Of a stretch of 64,000 nt of DNA, positions 27,287 to 37,300 are shown one piece after another. Under the pieces are notes generated by a model. The model ran no database searches and was not told where the DNA came from. It saw only the letters and a program-made list of their open reading frames with translations. A program made the position numbers and the translations under genes. Origin of the DNA: Terriglobus roseus (GTDB lineage Bacteria; Acidobacteriota; Terriglobia; Terriglobales; Acidobacteriaceae); NCBI RefSeq assembly GCF_900105625.1, contig NZ_FNSD01000001.1:930001-994000 (forward strand), written 5' to 3'. Numbering within the stretch: the first letter of the stretch is position 1; each line of letters starts with the position of its first letter.

Positions 27287-28501
27287 TCAACCGCGCGCCC
27301 TATTGCCGAACCACAACAGCGGCTGACGTACGGGATAGTTACGAATGATCTCCGGATCGGTAGGATCGGCAGGCAGCGTCTTCCAAAGAGCGAGATAATC
27401 AGCGCGGCCGCAGGCAAGGCCGGTGAAGAGCAGTCCCGGTGAGCGCACCGGCCACGACTCGAAGTGCTGCACATCCTTCGTGTAAGGCCATGAGGACTTG
27501 TCCTTCAGATATGGATAAAGAAATGCAGCCCCCTTACAAATGCCCTGTCCCGTTGGCAGAGCGAAGGCATAGACATCCCTGCTGCTCTCCAGAAGGGACT
27601 GGCAGAGCATCGCCATGACATCGAAGTTGAAGATCGAATAGCCATAAGGCTTGGTGCGCGCGAGCTCCAGCGGAAAGCTGCCGTCAGGCGCCATCTGCTT
27701 CGTCAGGAAGATCGTCTCGTACTGCGTGCGCACTTCACTACGTGTGGCCTCATCGCCAATCAAGCGCGCGAATTCAGAAGCCTGCAGTGCCCAGCACACG
27801 GCGTGATTGTTTTTAGTGTCGCGCTCGGCGATCCCGAATGCGCTCGTCTTCATCCAGTGCAGATATTCGGCGAACCACGCGTGCAGTGCCTGCCGATCGG
27901 CCTTGCTCATGAAGGCAGGCGCGACCAGACTCGCCGCTCGTGCGACCTCCACCAGGTGCAGCGTATCGATGATGCCGAAGTTCCGTCCGGTGGACACGCC
28001 ATGGACTCCCTGCGAGAACTGCAGGTTTGGATTCATGCGCGTCGCTGGCGTGATGAACCATGCCCGCAGATGGTCGGCGGCGAGCGTGCCGTCGGTGCGA
28101 TTACCCGTCAACACCCACGATGCGGTTAGCGCCGGCATCTGGATCGACAGCCGAATCATCCGCTTGCGGTGTTCGTTGAAATTGCCCGGATTGCTCTCCC
28201 CGTCACGGTTCTTATAGGGCCCGTTTGGGTTCGCAGGATCGGGCCAGAAGTAATCGGCCTCTGAGAAGAAGTCGTGCGGTCCGCCCGGCGAACGAGGCGA
28301 GGTAACAGCGGTAATCGTCTCCGGCTTCTCCAGCCGGTAGCGGGCCGCTGCTGCCGTAATCCGATTCCGGTCGGTTTGTGCGACCAGATCGTAGCCCGCG
28401 TTGTGCTTTTGCGCGAACGCGCTCAGGGGTGTTCGTAGAGCAGCCGTGACGGCTGCGCCAAAGCAGAAGGTACGGCGACTCCACTGCGTTGAGGGATCCA
28501 T
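27287..28501 (-). CDS. Exported alginate lyase family protein (uronate polysaccharide lyase)
   Basis: A 404-residue secreted protein with a Tat-like signal (WSRRTFCFGAAVTAAL). The alpha/alpha-barrel of the Pfam Alginate_lyase type is shown by DYFWPDPANPNGPYKNRDGE, QGVHGVSTGRNFGIID and TKNNHAVCWALQ; NNH is the conserved asparagine-histidine pair of the active site. Such lyases (PL5, PL38 and relatives) cut uronic-acid chains by beta-elimination, giving products with an unsaturated uronate end. The GH88 gene three positions upstream removes such ends, which supports the assignment. Whether it acts on alginate, glucuronan or another polymer is open. The gap to GH2 is 46 bases; upstream lies a 152-bp gap that may carry a promoter. 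Confidence 0.82.
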   Translation of the reverse strand: MDPSTQWSRRTFCFGAAVTAALRTPLSAFAQKHNAGYDLVAQTDRNRITAAAARYRLEKPETITAVTSPRSPGGPHDFFSEADYFWPDPANPNGPYKNRDGESNPGNFNEHRKRMIRLSIQMPALTASWVLTGNRTDGTLAADHLRAWFITPATRMNPNLQFSQGVHGVSTGRNFGIIDTLHLVEVARAASLVAPAFMSKADRQALHAWFAEYLHWMKTSAFGIAERDTKNNHAVCWALQASEFARLIGDEATRSEVRTQYETIFLTKQMAPDGSFPLELARTKPYGYSIFNFDVMAMLCQSLLESSRDVYAFALPTGQGICKGAAFLYPYLKDKSSWPYTKDVQHFESWPVRSPGLLFTGLACGRADYLALWKTLPADPTDPEIIRNYPVRQPLLWFGNRARG

Positions 28502-28631
28502 GGAAAACCTGCTTCTTCAGGGGAGGGTGCTGCTTCCCTGCCGACGACGGGCCGGCAGCAGAGACGCAGACAGCAATGCCTGTGAAGTACAGATTCCCGA
28601 AATACATGGGCTTTATGAAGTAACTAACCGT

Positions 28632-28645
28632 TTGAAACGTGAGAG
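28632..28645. promoter_or_regulatory. TTGAAACGT half-site upstream of the lyase-GH2-ThuA genes
   Basis: TTGAAACGTGAGAG matches the palindrome before TonB receptor 1 (15984) at 10 of 14 positions, with one half complete, and CGTTTGAAACG (28629-28639) is itself an 11-bp inverted repeat. It lies 131 bases before the lyase start in the only sizeable gap of this run. Suggestive only. Confidence 0.3.
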
Positions 28646-28653
28646 AAGCGGCC

Positions 28654-29454
28654 CTACAGGCGTGGCAACGTGAGGCCGCCGTCCAGTACCAGCACGGCAC
28701 CGGGTGCGTAGGGCAGTTGGCCTGTCGCAAGCATCGCAACGGCGACGCCCACATCGTTGGGTGTGCCCCACCGCTTGTCCAAGAGCAGTTCGCCTTCGAT
28801 GAGTGCGTCGTATTTGCCTTTGACTCCCGCCGTCATGTCGGTCGCGATGACGCCGGGTTGCACCTCGTACACGCCGATGCCGAACTGCGTCAGTCGTGCG
28901 GCCCATAGCTTGGTCGCCATGGCGATGCCTGCCTTACTGATGCAGTAGTCGCCGCGGTTGACGCTGGCGACGGTGGCCGAGACGGAGCTAACGTTAATGA
29001 TGCTCCGATGCTCGCGTTCCTTTTCCTGACGGGAGATCATCCTCTTAGCCACGGCCTGTGTCAGGAAGTAGGGACCCTTCAAATTGGTACCAATCAGATC
29101 GTCGAAGCTCTCTTCTGTCGCTTCGAGGATGTCGGCGCGAACTCGTGGTGCGATGCCGGCGTTGTTGACCAGCACATCCACGCCACCAAAGGCCCCGTCA
29201 ATGGCATCCAGCATAGAGTGCCGCTCTGTCGCGCTGGAGACATCGGCTTGCTGATACTCCACGCGCTGCGTCGGGGTGATGAATGACTGCGCAACATCGA
29301 GCAGCGAATCCGCGACGTCGGCTTTATCGCGACGACCCGTGATGACGACGTCGAATCCGCTCGCCGCCAGGCACTTTGCGATGCCCAAACCGATGCCGCG
29401 TGTGCCGCCGGTAACCAGTGCGAGTTTGCCTGAATTGTTATTGCTGGTCGCCAT
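28654..29454 (-). CDS. SDR family NAD(P)-dependent oxidoreductase
   Basis: Classical short-chain dehydrogenase of 266 residues, cytoplasmic. The cofactor motif TGGTRGIGLG lies near residue 16, NNAG near 96, the catalytic serine in NVSSVSA, and YxxxK in YCISKAG. The closest named families are FabG-like ketoreductases and sugar dehydrogenases such as KduD. Lying next to GH88 and a uronate lyase, a role in reducing an uronate-derived keto sugar is a reasonable inference, but no KduI partner is present. AGGA is seven bases before the ATG, and the gap to GH88 upstream is 18 bases, so they are co-transcribed. Confidence 0.88.
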   Translation of the reverse strand: MATSNNNSGKLALVTGGTRGIGLGIAKCLAASGFDVVITGRRDKADVADSLLDVAQSFITPTQRVEYQQADVSSATERHSMLDAIDGAFGGVDVLVNNAGIAPRVRADILEATEESFDDLIGTNLKGPYFLTQAVAKRMISRQEKEREHRSIINVSSVSATVASVNRGDYCISKAGIAMATKLWAARLTQFGIGVYEVQPGVIATDMTAGVKGKYDALIEGELLLDKRWGTPNDVGVAVAMLATGQLPYAPGAVLVLDGGLTLPRL

Positions 29455-29472
29455 GCGTGTGTCCTGTCGATG

Positions 29473-30843
29473 TTAGAAAAACGTGTAGTACTTGTCTTCG
29501 GCCAGGCGAGACAGAAGGAGACCAAGCTCGAGCATGTGATAGTCACCCCACATGCTCGATTCGCCATAGGGAATCGCCGAGCCTGCAGGCACGTAGTCCC
29601 AGCCATTGGGACGGTGATAGATGCTGTGCAGCAGGATGCCTTCATGCTTTGGGGCCGTGGAAAGATACGGTTCCTGCAGCAGCGCCTTCGCGACCGTGAG
29701 ACCTGCCTGGAAATACTCCTTGCCTTCCGCACCCAGGGCACGGCCCAGACGCAGCAATCCCTGCGCGGCAATTGCGCTCGCCGAAGCATCTACTGGCTCG
29801 AATGCGTTAAAAGGATCAGCCGCCGCGGACTGCCAATCGCCGAGCTTATACAGGCTGGGTGCGCCTGTGTCCCAATAGCAGATACCATCGGCTGCAGTTC
29901 CCTGCTGCATATAAAAGTCACACGTTGCTTTCGCGGTGCGCGTCATCAGAGCGATCGCTTCCGCCCTGGTCATGACTCCCGTTGCAGCGAAGTCGACCTC
30001 TTCACGCGAGAGGACAAACTCAAGCTGCTCTGCGTAGCCCAGCATGGCCCATGCTAGGCCCCGGGTCCATGTGGTGAAGGGCGTATACCCCTGCTGCGTG
30101 GAGGGACAACGGAACGTGCCGCTCGCAGGGTTAAAGACTGCTTCGTGCACGGTTCGGCCGCGTAACTCCGGCGTGTCATAGATATCACGGCCTTCGCCGA
30201 AAAAGATGTTGTACTTTGACGACGTCTTTGCGTGGATCAGCATACGAGCGAGCAGGTTGATGGAGCGGTCTTGCTCGCCCAGCAGCGTGTGTCCGAGCGC
30301 GTGTGCGGCGCTGCAGATGCGAACGGTGCGCATGGTGTCGATGAAGAGCGAGTGCGATCCGTTGAAGGAATAGACGTAGCCGAGGCCCTCAGGGAGGTCC
30401 GTCCAGCGCGCGGCCTGCACGGCGCCGCTGGTCTTGATGGCGAGCTCGCAGAAGTTGAGCTCCCATTCATTCCGTTCGGTCTTCCCTTCCAGCATGAGGC
30501 GGCGAAGCTGGCCGTAGGTGGAGAGGTTATTGAAGCCGTGGTCATGCACGCCGGTGTGCGAGATGTGTTCCGCCATGTGGTGCAGGGTATTGTCGCGGCC
30601 GATGCGCAACATCTCCTGATCGCCCGTCATGTCATAGCAGAGGAGCGCGTTGCCGTAGGCGAAGCCCTGTGTCCATTGCGTCCAGTTGCGACCCTTGTAG
30701 ACGCCGGCTGCGGTGACTACGGGTGCGCCCATCTGCGGTGTCCAGCGGTCTGCGATGCGTGCTGTCTTCTCGGTCGCAAGCTCGAAGAGTCGCGCGAGTG
30801 GGGCAACAAGTTCGGAGGCCTTCAGTTCGTTCTGTATCTTCAT
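29473..30843 (-). CDS. GH88 family unsaturated glucuronyl hydrolase
   Basis: Intracellular hydrolase of 456 residues without signal peptide. It follows the (alpha/alpha)6 barrel of family GH88: NWTQWTQGFAYGN, the catalytic-type aspartate in HTGVHDHGFNN near residue 100, TRGLAWAMLGYAEQ, CYWDTGAPS and DASASAIAAQGLLRL. Members remove 4,5-unsaturated uronic acid from oligosaccharides made by polysaccharide lyases, by hydrating the double bond. This pairs with the exported lyase-like protein at 27287. Slightly longer than the usual 370-400 residues. AGGA is eight bases before the ATG. Downstream of the isomerase by 15 bases, in the same operon. Confidence 0.9.
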   Translation of the reverse strand: MKIQNELKASELVAPLARLFELATEKTARIADRWTPQMGAPVVTAAGVYKGRNWTQWTQGFAYGNALLCYDMTGDQEMLRIGRDNTLHHMAEHISHTGVHDHGFNNLSTYGQLRRLMLEGKTERNEWELNFCELAIKTSGAVQAARWTDLPEGLGYVYSFNGSHSLFIDTMRTVRICSAAHALGHTLLGEQDRSINLLARMLIHAKTSSKYNIFFGEGRDIYDTPELRGRTVHEAVFNPASGTFRCPSTQQGYTPFTTWTRGLAWAMLGYAEQLEFVLSREEVDFAATGVMTRAEAIALMTRTAKATCDFYMQQGTAADGICYWDTGAPSLYKLGDWQSAAADPFNAFEPVDASASAIAAQGLLRLGRALGAEGKEYFQAGLTVAKALLQEPYLSTAPKHEGILLHSIYHRPNGWDYVPAGSAIPYGESSMWGDYHMLELGLLLSRLAEDKYYTFF

Positions 30844-30858
30844 CTCAAATTTCCTGTA

Positions 30859-31671
30859 TTAGACCAGTGCGGTGAAACGCTCGACGACCTTAGTCAAGAC
30901 CTCATTGCCGGGCGTATCCCATAGCGCCTGGTTAAAGATCTCAACTTCAATGGGGCCGTTGTAGCCGGCGGCGTCGACGGCGAGGCGCAGTGCGCGATTG
31001 TCGATGACGCCATCGCCCATGACGCCGCGGCCCAGCAGCGTGTCCGGCAGCGGCACCAGCCAGTCGCAGGCGTGAAAGCCGAAGATGCGGCCTGCGGCGC
31101 GTTGGATCTGTTCAAAGACGGTGGGATCCCACCAGATGTGAAAGACATCGAGGATCAGACCCACTTCGTCCGCACTATAGGGCGCGGCCATGGCGAGTGA
31201 CTGGTCGATGGTGTTTAGGACAGATCGGTCGCCTGCGTACATGGGGTGCAGCGGCTCGAGGCCAATCTTGACGCCCTGTTCGCGTGCGTACGGCACCAGC
31301 TCCGCAAGACCGTCCGCGACCATCTGACGTGCGTCCGCGATGGGCACTTCCGTGGAGGCGCCGACGACCAAGACGAGCGAGTCGGCGTTGAGTTCCTTCG
31401 CTTCTTCAACTGCGCGGAAGTTGTCCATGATGCGCTCTTTGCGCTCGGCAGCGGAGGGCGCGATGAACATGCCGCCGCGGCAGACGCTGGAGACGTGGAG
31501 GCCCGCGTCGCGTACGTGTTGCGCGCTCTGCTGCAGGCCTGCCTCATGAATTTTGTGACGCCAGAGAGCGATGGAGGGAATGCCGTGGCGGACACAGCCG
31601 TCCACGGCTTCCTTCACACTCCAGTTCTGCACGGTGGCCTGGTTCAGGCTCAGCCTTTGGATATCGGCCAT
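30859..31671 (-). CDS. Sugar phosphate isomerase/epimerase family TIM barrel protein
   Basis: Xylose-isomerase-like TIM barrel of 270 residues, cytoplasmic. Metal-binding regions characteristic of the family are seen in LVLVVGAS, IGLEPLHPMYAGDR, VGLILDVFHIWWDP and FGFHACDW, and the final glutamate in GPIEVEIFN. The family includes inosose dehydratases, hydroxypyruvate and tagatose epimerases, and enzymes that act on 3-keto-glycosides, so function is not fixed. It is separated by only three bases from the stop of the Gfo/Idh/MocA gene, a pairing that often marks sequential oxidation and isomerisation of a sugar. Confidence 0.87.
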   Translation of the reverse strand: MADIQRLSLNQATVQNWSVKEAVDGCVRHGIPSIALWRHKIHEAGLQQSAQHVRDAGLHVSSVCRGGMFIAPSAAERKERIMDNFRAVEEAKELNADSLVLVVGASTEVPIADARQMVADGLAELVPYAREQGVKIGLEPLHPMYAGDRSVLNTIDQSLAMAAPYSADEVGLILDVFHIWWDPTVFEQIQRAAGRIFGFHACDWLVPLPDTLLGRGVMGDGVIDNRALRLAVDAAGYNGPIEVEIFNQALWDTPGNEVLTKVVERFTALV

Positions 31672-31674
31672 GCG

Positions 31675-32850
31675 TTACGCCTTCAGCACGTCTGCGTCTT
31701 TGATGACGGGGACGTCGAGCCAGCGACGCTCTGACCAGGACTTCAGGCCAAGTTCGGCAAGCTGTACGCCGCGTGCGCCGTCGACGAAGGTGTGCGGGAA
31801 GGGCGTGCCAAGTACAACATGCTTCAGGTAAAGCTCCCACTGCACTTTGAAGGCGTTCTCAAAGTTAGCGTTGTCGGGCACTTCCTGCCAGTGTTCGCGG
31901 AACTTGAAGGGGTTGGGCAAATCAGGGTTCCACGTGGGCTTGGGTGTGTTGACGCGGTGTTGCGTCTTACAGTCGCGCAGGCCGGCGATGGCGCTGCCCT
32001 CCGTGCCGTCGACGTGCAGGTTGAAGAGTTCGTCGCGATAGACGCGCGTGGTCCACGACGAATTGATCTGCGCAAAGATATCGCCTTCGAGCTGGAAGGA
32101 GCCGTAGGCTGCGTCGTCTGCCGTCGCCTGGTAAGTCTTGCCGTTCTCATCGACGCGCTGGGGGATGTGCGTGGCGCCCATGCAGGAGACAGACTGGACC
32201 GGGGCGAAGGTGTGATCCAGCACGTAACGCCAGTGACAGAACATGTCGAGAATGATGCCGCCATCCTCTTCCTTGCGGTAGTTCCACGACGGACGCTGCG
32301 CGGGCTGGCCACCCCAGTCGCCCTCGAAGACCCAGTAGCCGAACTCTCCACGTACGGAGAGGATGCGACCGAAGAAGCCGGAATCGATGAGGCGCTTGAG
32401 CTTGCGGACGCCGGGGAGAAAGAGCTTGTCCTGCACGATGCCCTGCTTCACGCCGGCGCTTGCGGCTTTCTTCGCGAGGCGCAGAGCGGACTCTACGGTG
32501 GTGGAGAGCGGCTTCTCGCAATAAACGTTCTTACCGGCGTCGATGGCCTGCGAGACGAAGGTTTCGCGGAGACCGGTGGTGCCGGAGTCGAAGTAGATCT
32601 CGTCTTTCTCGTCGCCGAGGCAGCGAGCGAGATCGGTGCTGTAGCGTGTCACGCCGTTTGCATCGGCGATAGCCTTAAGCTTTGCTTCGTTGCGACCGAC
32701 AAGAATTGGATCGGGCATCAACACAGTACCATCGCCGATGGGCAGACCACCGTTGTTGCGGATAGCGAGCACGGAGCGAATGAGGTGCTGGTTGAGGCCC
32801 ATGCGTCCGGTGACGCCGTTCATGATGATGCCGATGCGCTTCTCTTGCAT
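31675..32850 (-). CDS. Gfo/Idh/MocA family oxidoreductase (2), cytoplasmic
   Basis: A 391-residue NAD(P)-dependent oxidoreductase with no export signal, unlike the copy at 19764. The Rossmann start reads GIIMNGVTGRMGLNQ; the EKP motif is YCEKPLSTT near residue 114; the substrate-side histidine appears in DMFCHWRYVLDH. Probable role: oxidation or reduction of an imported sugar or uronate. It lies between the MFS transporter (gap 33 bases) and the TIM-barrel isomerase (gap 3 bases), so import, redox step and isomerisation are encoded in order. Confidence 0.88.
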   Translation of the reverse strand: MQEKRIGIIMNGVTGRMGLNQHLIRSVLAIRNNGGLPIGDGTVLMPDPILVGRNEAKLKAIADANGVTRYSTDLARCLGDEKDEIYFDSGTTGLRETFVSQAIDAGKNVYCEKPLSTTVESALRLAKKAASAGVKQGIVQDKLFLPGVRKLKRLIDSGFFGRILSVRGEFGYWVFEGDWGGQPAQRPSWNYRKEEDGGIILDMFCHWRYVLDHTFAPVQSVSCMGATHIPQRVDENGKTYQATADDAAYGSFQLEGDIFAQINSSWTTRVYRDELFNLHVDGTEGSAIAGLRDCKTQHRVNTPKPTWNPDLPNPFKFREHWQEVPDNANFENAFKVQWELYLKHVVLGTPFPHTFVDGARGVQLAELGLKSWSERRWLDVPVIKDADVLKA

Positions 32851-32883
32851 GTGCTGTTTGTCCTTATGCGAGTAATGCCGTGA

Positions 32884-34170
32884 TTATTTTGCGGAAGGCG
32901 TCTCGATGGCGAGCGCTTCGGGCGACGCCATGATGGTAGCGCGTGGCGCGCGAATTGCGTAGATCGCTGCTGCCCCGAGGAGTGCGGCACCACACATGAA
33001 CTTCCATGCAGGATCGTAGCTGCCGTAGCGATCGAAGATGCGTCCGGCGATCCATGGGCCCATCCACTGGCCAATGGAATAGCCCGCGATGATGAGTGCG
33101 AGAAGCTTGCCCAGCGACTTCACGCCGAAGCACTCCGCGGTGACCAGCGGGATGAGCATGTAGTCTGCGCCCATGGCGAAGCCGAACAGGACTGCGAAGC
33201 TGATTGCGGCTACCGGCTGGCGCGCTAGGAAGAGGATTGGAATGGCCGCGCCGAGCAGCGCATAGAAGAGCGTCATGGTGTTCTTCTTGCGGAAACGATC
33301 CGCGATATAGCCCACGATGACGCGTCCGCCGAGACTTGCGAGTAGCAGGATCGAAAGGATTCGCGACGCATTGACAGCCGAGTAACCGTTGCTGACCAGG
33401 AAGAAGATGAAGTGCTGGATGACCGCGTTCATCGCGCCGATGACGAGCGCCGATCCTGCGAGGATCAGCCAAAAGTTGCGCTCCCGCATGGCGGTGCCGA
33501 TCACACTGAAGACGCCGCCTGCTGCGGGTGGTTCCAGCGCAACTGGCGCGAAGGCCCCGTCGGGATGCAAACCCATGTCAGCCGGGGTAGAACGCGTGAG
33601 GAAAAGACCCACCGGGAAGAGCACAAGAAGGATGACGGAGCCGACAATCTCCAGGGCATGGCGCCAGCCAACCGTACGGATGAGCCAGTTGATGGTGGGG
33701 GGCGCTACCGCGCCACCGAGACCGAGGCCCAGGTACGCATAACCCATGGCACGTCCGCGACGCTCATGAAACCAGTGCGCAATGAGTACCTGGTTGGAGA
33801 TGGGGCCGGCGAGTACATAGCCGATGACCTCAACGATGCATAAGATCTGGTATTGCCAAAAATGATGCATGAAGCCCATGGCGATGAGTGGAAAGCCGAT
33901 GAGGCCTACACCGGAGAGAATGACGGCGCGAGCCCCGATACGGTCGATCAGAATGCCGGTGAGCAGACCAAAGGGCAGACCGACGATGAGGAATCCAAGC
34001 AGAAACCCCTGCGTGACCTGTCCGCGGTTGAAGCCGAGCGCCGAGACAAACGCAGGATAGAAGACTGGGAAGCCGTAGAAGATGACACCCACAGCCAAAA
34101 ACAGATTGAGAAACGCCGCAACGACGATCCACCAGCCGTAGAAGATCTTTCCGTTCACCACATTCGCCAA
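32884..34170 (-). CDS. MFS transporter (OFA/monocarboxylate-like)
   Basis: Inner-membrane carrier of 428 residues with about 12 helices. GILIDRIGARAVIL is the MFS loop motif; the N-terminus FYGWWIVVAAFLNLFLAVG and the pattern GFNRGQVTQGF resemble the oxalate/formate and monocarboxylate branch, which also takes sugar acids. Start: TTG at 34170 has GGAGA six bases upstream; another in-frame TTG at 34176 is directly adjacent to that GGAGA, and no in-frame ATG exists. First gene of the eight-gene minus-strand run, so its likely cargo is the uronate oligosaccharide or sugar acid handled downstream. Confidence 0.85.
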   Translation of the reverse strand: MANVVNGKIFYGWWIVVAAFLNLFLAVGVIFYGFPVFYPAFVSALGFNRGQVTQGFLLGFLIVGLPFGLLTGILIDRIGARAVILSGVGLIGFPLIAMGFMHHFWQYQILCIVEVIGYVLAGPISNQVLIAHWFHERRGRAMGYAYLGLGLGGAVAPPTINWLIRTVGWRHALEIVGSVILLVLFPVGLFLTRSTPADMGLHPDGAFAPVALEPPAAGGVFSVIGTAMRERNFWLILAGSALVIGAMNAVIQHFIFFLVSNGYSAVNASRILSILLLASLGGRVIVGYIADRFRKKNTMTLFYALLGAAIPILFLARQPVAAISFAVLFGFAMGADYMLIPLVTAECFGVKSLGKLLALIIAGYSIGQWMGPWIAGRIFDRYGSYDPAWKFMCGAALLGAAAIYAIRAPRATIMASPEALAIETPSAK

Positions 34171-34272
34171 GAGCAATCTCCATATTCGGCAGTCAGCAAA
34201 AGGCCGGGAGTACCGCTGCCCAGCCTCTTCATCGTCACTCGCAGAGTTTTGCCAACCACGCTAAGGCAAAAC

Positions 34273-34302
34273 CGGCAGCGAAGCCATGGTACTTCGCTGC
34301 CG
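34273..34302 (-). terminator. Terminator after TonB receptor 2
   Basis: Perfect 11-bp stem CGGCAGCGAAG / CTTCGCTGCCG with an 8-nt loop. On the minus strand it is followed by GTTTTG. It lies 21 bases past the receptor stop and before the MFS operon. Confidence 0.8.
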
Positions 34303-34322
34303 TTGGTAGAAGACGGTCCAAT

Positions 34323-37300
34323 TTAGAACAAAATGCGGCCGCCCACCTGGATGATGCGGTTATTACCAGACGTGCTGGTGACCTTGCCGTAGTTGGTGTT
34401 GTTGGCAACGGAGGTAGGCTGGCCGAGGTTGGTGAGGTTGAAGACGTTGGTGGATTCTCCACGGATCTGGAACTTGAGCCCTTCGCCATGGAGCGGGAAG
34501 TCCTTGAAGATGGAGGCGTCGATGTTGCGGTAGCCGGGGCTGTCGAGCGTGGATGCGCGGAAGTTGCCGAGGAGGCCAAGCGGGCCGACACCGGGGCAAC
34601 CTGCGTCCACACCGGGACGGCAGAAGGCCGAGGTATCGAACCACTGGTTCATGGCGGTTGCGCGCGAACCATTGTTGTCCAGGACGCGGGGTGTCTTGCC
34701 CGGGACGACGCTGACACGGTTGTTGCCGTTGCCGGAGAAGTAGTTGTCCACGCCGGTGGTGATGGTGAAGGGCTGGCCGCTGTTTGCAGTCCAGATGGCG
34801 GTGATCGTCCAGCCGTTGGCGAAGTAACGGACGGCATGGTTGAAGTTGTCGAAGTAGTCAGGCTTCCAGACGATGGTGGCCGTCATCATGTGGCGACGAT
34901 CCTGATCGGAACGCTGACGGGCCTCGAGCTGGGGATAGTTGTTGTCGACGAAGACGCCGTTCATGCCGCCCTGGTTGTTGAGGTTATTGCTCTGCAGCGT
35001 CTTGCTCCAGGAGTAGTAGCCGCGTGCGCTGACACGGTGGGTCAGGCGCTGTTCGACTGTTACCTGCAGGCCGTTGTAGTTGGAATTCTGGTTCGACCGG
35101 ATGATGTAGACCTGGCTGTATAGCGGATTCGCAGCGGAGGCCCCGAACTGCGAGTTCAGCGGACGGCGGTTGTTGACCGTGTTGCTGTTGTTGGCGTAGC
35201 CGCAGGCCTTGGTGAGATCCGTGCAACTGGCACCGCTGGTCCCCGCAGCCGTGATGTTGAACTGTGGACCGTTGATGTCGTTATAGAGCGGCAGCTTGCG
35301 GTTCAACGATCCGACGTAGTACGCGCTGATCGCGAGTCCCTTGGTCAGCTGGTGCTGGAAGCCTGCGTTGATCTGGATGGAGTATGGCCACTTGTAGTTG
35401 GGGTCGAAGGCCACGACCTGGTTCAGCGGCAGGAAGGTTACGTTGCCATCTCCCTTGTAGCTGAGTGCTGGATAGGGATTGGTTCCCGTCGGGAACTCCG
35501 TGGGATCGCCCTGATAGGGGTGCGTGAGCGAGACGACCTTGTTGTAGGTGTTGCGGACGGCGTACGGCGCAAAGTTGGATGGGAACTCCCACTCGTTGCC
35601 TGATATCCCGCCGAAGAAGAGGCCTGCGGCGCCGTGGAAGACCGTCGTCCCTCTGCCGCCCGGATCGTAGGCAAAGCCGAAGCGCGGCGAGAAGTGATTC
35701 TTCGGTGTGAAGACGCCACCGCGCGGCACGCCCGGGTCACCCGGAAACTGAAGGCCAACGGGTGCGAGCTGCGGGCCTGTCTTGCCGACGATGTTCACGT
35801 TGGGGAACGCATGCGACTGCGCGCCGGGAACGAAGTTTGTCTGGCGTGACAGGGGCTCGGTCGGTGCCTGCTGCCAGTCATACCGAAGTCCGAGGTTCAG
35901 CGTAAGGTTGCTGAGGATCCGCCAGTCATCCTGCGCAAAGACGCCGTAGTTGAAGTAGCTTGCGTTCGCATATAGGCCCGTGTCCTGGGCCATAGTGGCA
36001 GGGACGCCCGCCAGAAAGTCCGACAGACCATTGGTGGTGCGAGCGCCGGAAGCGCCGTTTGTGGTGGAGAAGGTGAAAACACCGTAGTTGGACAACGAGG
36101 TGAGCTGGAAGTCTTTCTCCAGACCTGCCTCACCACCGACGTAGAGAGAGTGCTTACCGCGGGTTGTCGCCAGCACGTCGCGCACGTTGTAGACGTTAGA
36201 ACCCGCTTTGGGACCGGTGATGGCCTGGCCGAGGGTGAAAGCCTCTACGCCGCCGACGGCGATCTGGCCGCGCGAGGGCGTGCCAACGACTCCGAAGTCT
36301 GAGCCGAAGTCGGCCAGGGTGCTGTTGCCCGGAACCGGGTTGCGGCCGCCGTTCTGGCGCGTGTAGCCGACGAAGAACTGGTTCACGGTACGGTCGCTTA
36401 CCGTCCAGGTTTCGCCAACATTCGCGTTCTGCTGCTTGTTCGCGTAGTCGGAATAGGACCAGGCCTGCGTAAAGGTGCTTGGAACGCTGCGAACCTTGTA
36501 GTCCAGCATGAAGTAGCTCAGCGTCAGACGGTGCTTTGCCGCGATCTGGTGATCGGTCTTGATCAGGTATTCGTTGTTCTGCTCCGGCAGCGGAGAACGT
36601 GTCCGGTAGGTGTACTGGGTGTCGCCAAACTGCGCGGGCTGCTGGGTGGGCAGATTTGCGCGGATGTACTTGAGGATATTGACGGCGGTGGGGTCTACCG
36701 TGGGTAACGTGTTGTTCGCATACGGGAGGCCAGTCGCCGGGTTGCAGACCAGGAAGTGTACCGCCGTGTTGGCTGCTGCCGTTGGCGTCGCTTTGCAGTT
36801 GGCCTGCTCGGCAGCCGTCGGGGTGTTCTCAGAGAAGTTGCCAGCCTGTTGCGCCAGGCTGGGCAGGCTGCCACTGTAGTTGCCGTACTGGATGAAACGG
36901 AATGCTGCGGCGCTGGCGAAGAAGAAGTCCTTGTCATGCCGGATGGGGCCGCCCACCGTTCCGCCGAAGCGGTGCTGGTTGTAAGGGTTCTTGCTGCCCT
37001 GAAGGTGGGTCGTCGCGTTAAAGTTACGCGACCGGTAGAACTCGAAGGCCGATCCGTGGAACTTGTTCGTACCGCTCTTGGTGATAACGCTGACCACGGC
37101 AGACGAATACTTGCCGAGCTGGGCACTGTAGTTGTTCGTCACCACGTTGAACTGGCTGACGGCATCCGGGTTCGGCACCGCGTTGCCGCTGTTGCGCAGG
37201 CCGGTCATGTTCAGACCGCCGTCCAGGTAGTACGAGGTCTGCCCCACCAGGCTGTCCGCTGCGCCATTGACGAGCACGTGCAGTTCCTGGAATCCGAGGC

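Noticed and set aside
31792-32883. A 363-codon open frame antisense to the Gfo/Idh/MocA gene
   Set aside because: The minus-strand gene has clear Rossmann and EKP motifs; the plus-strand product resembles no protein.
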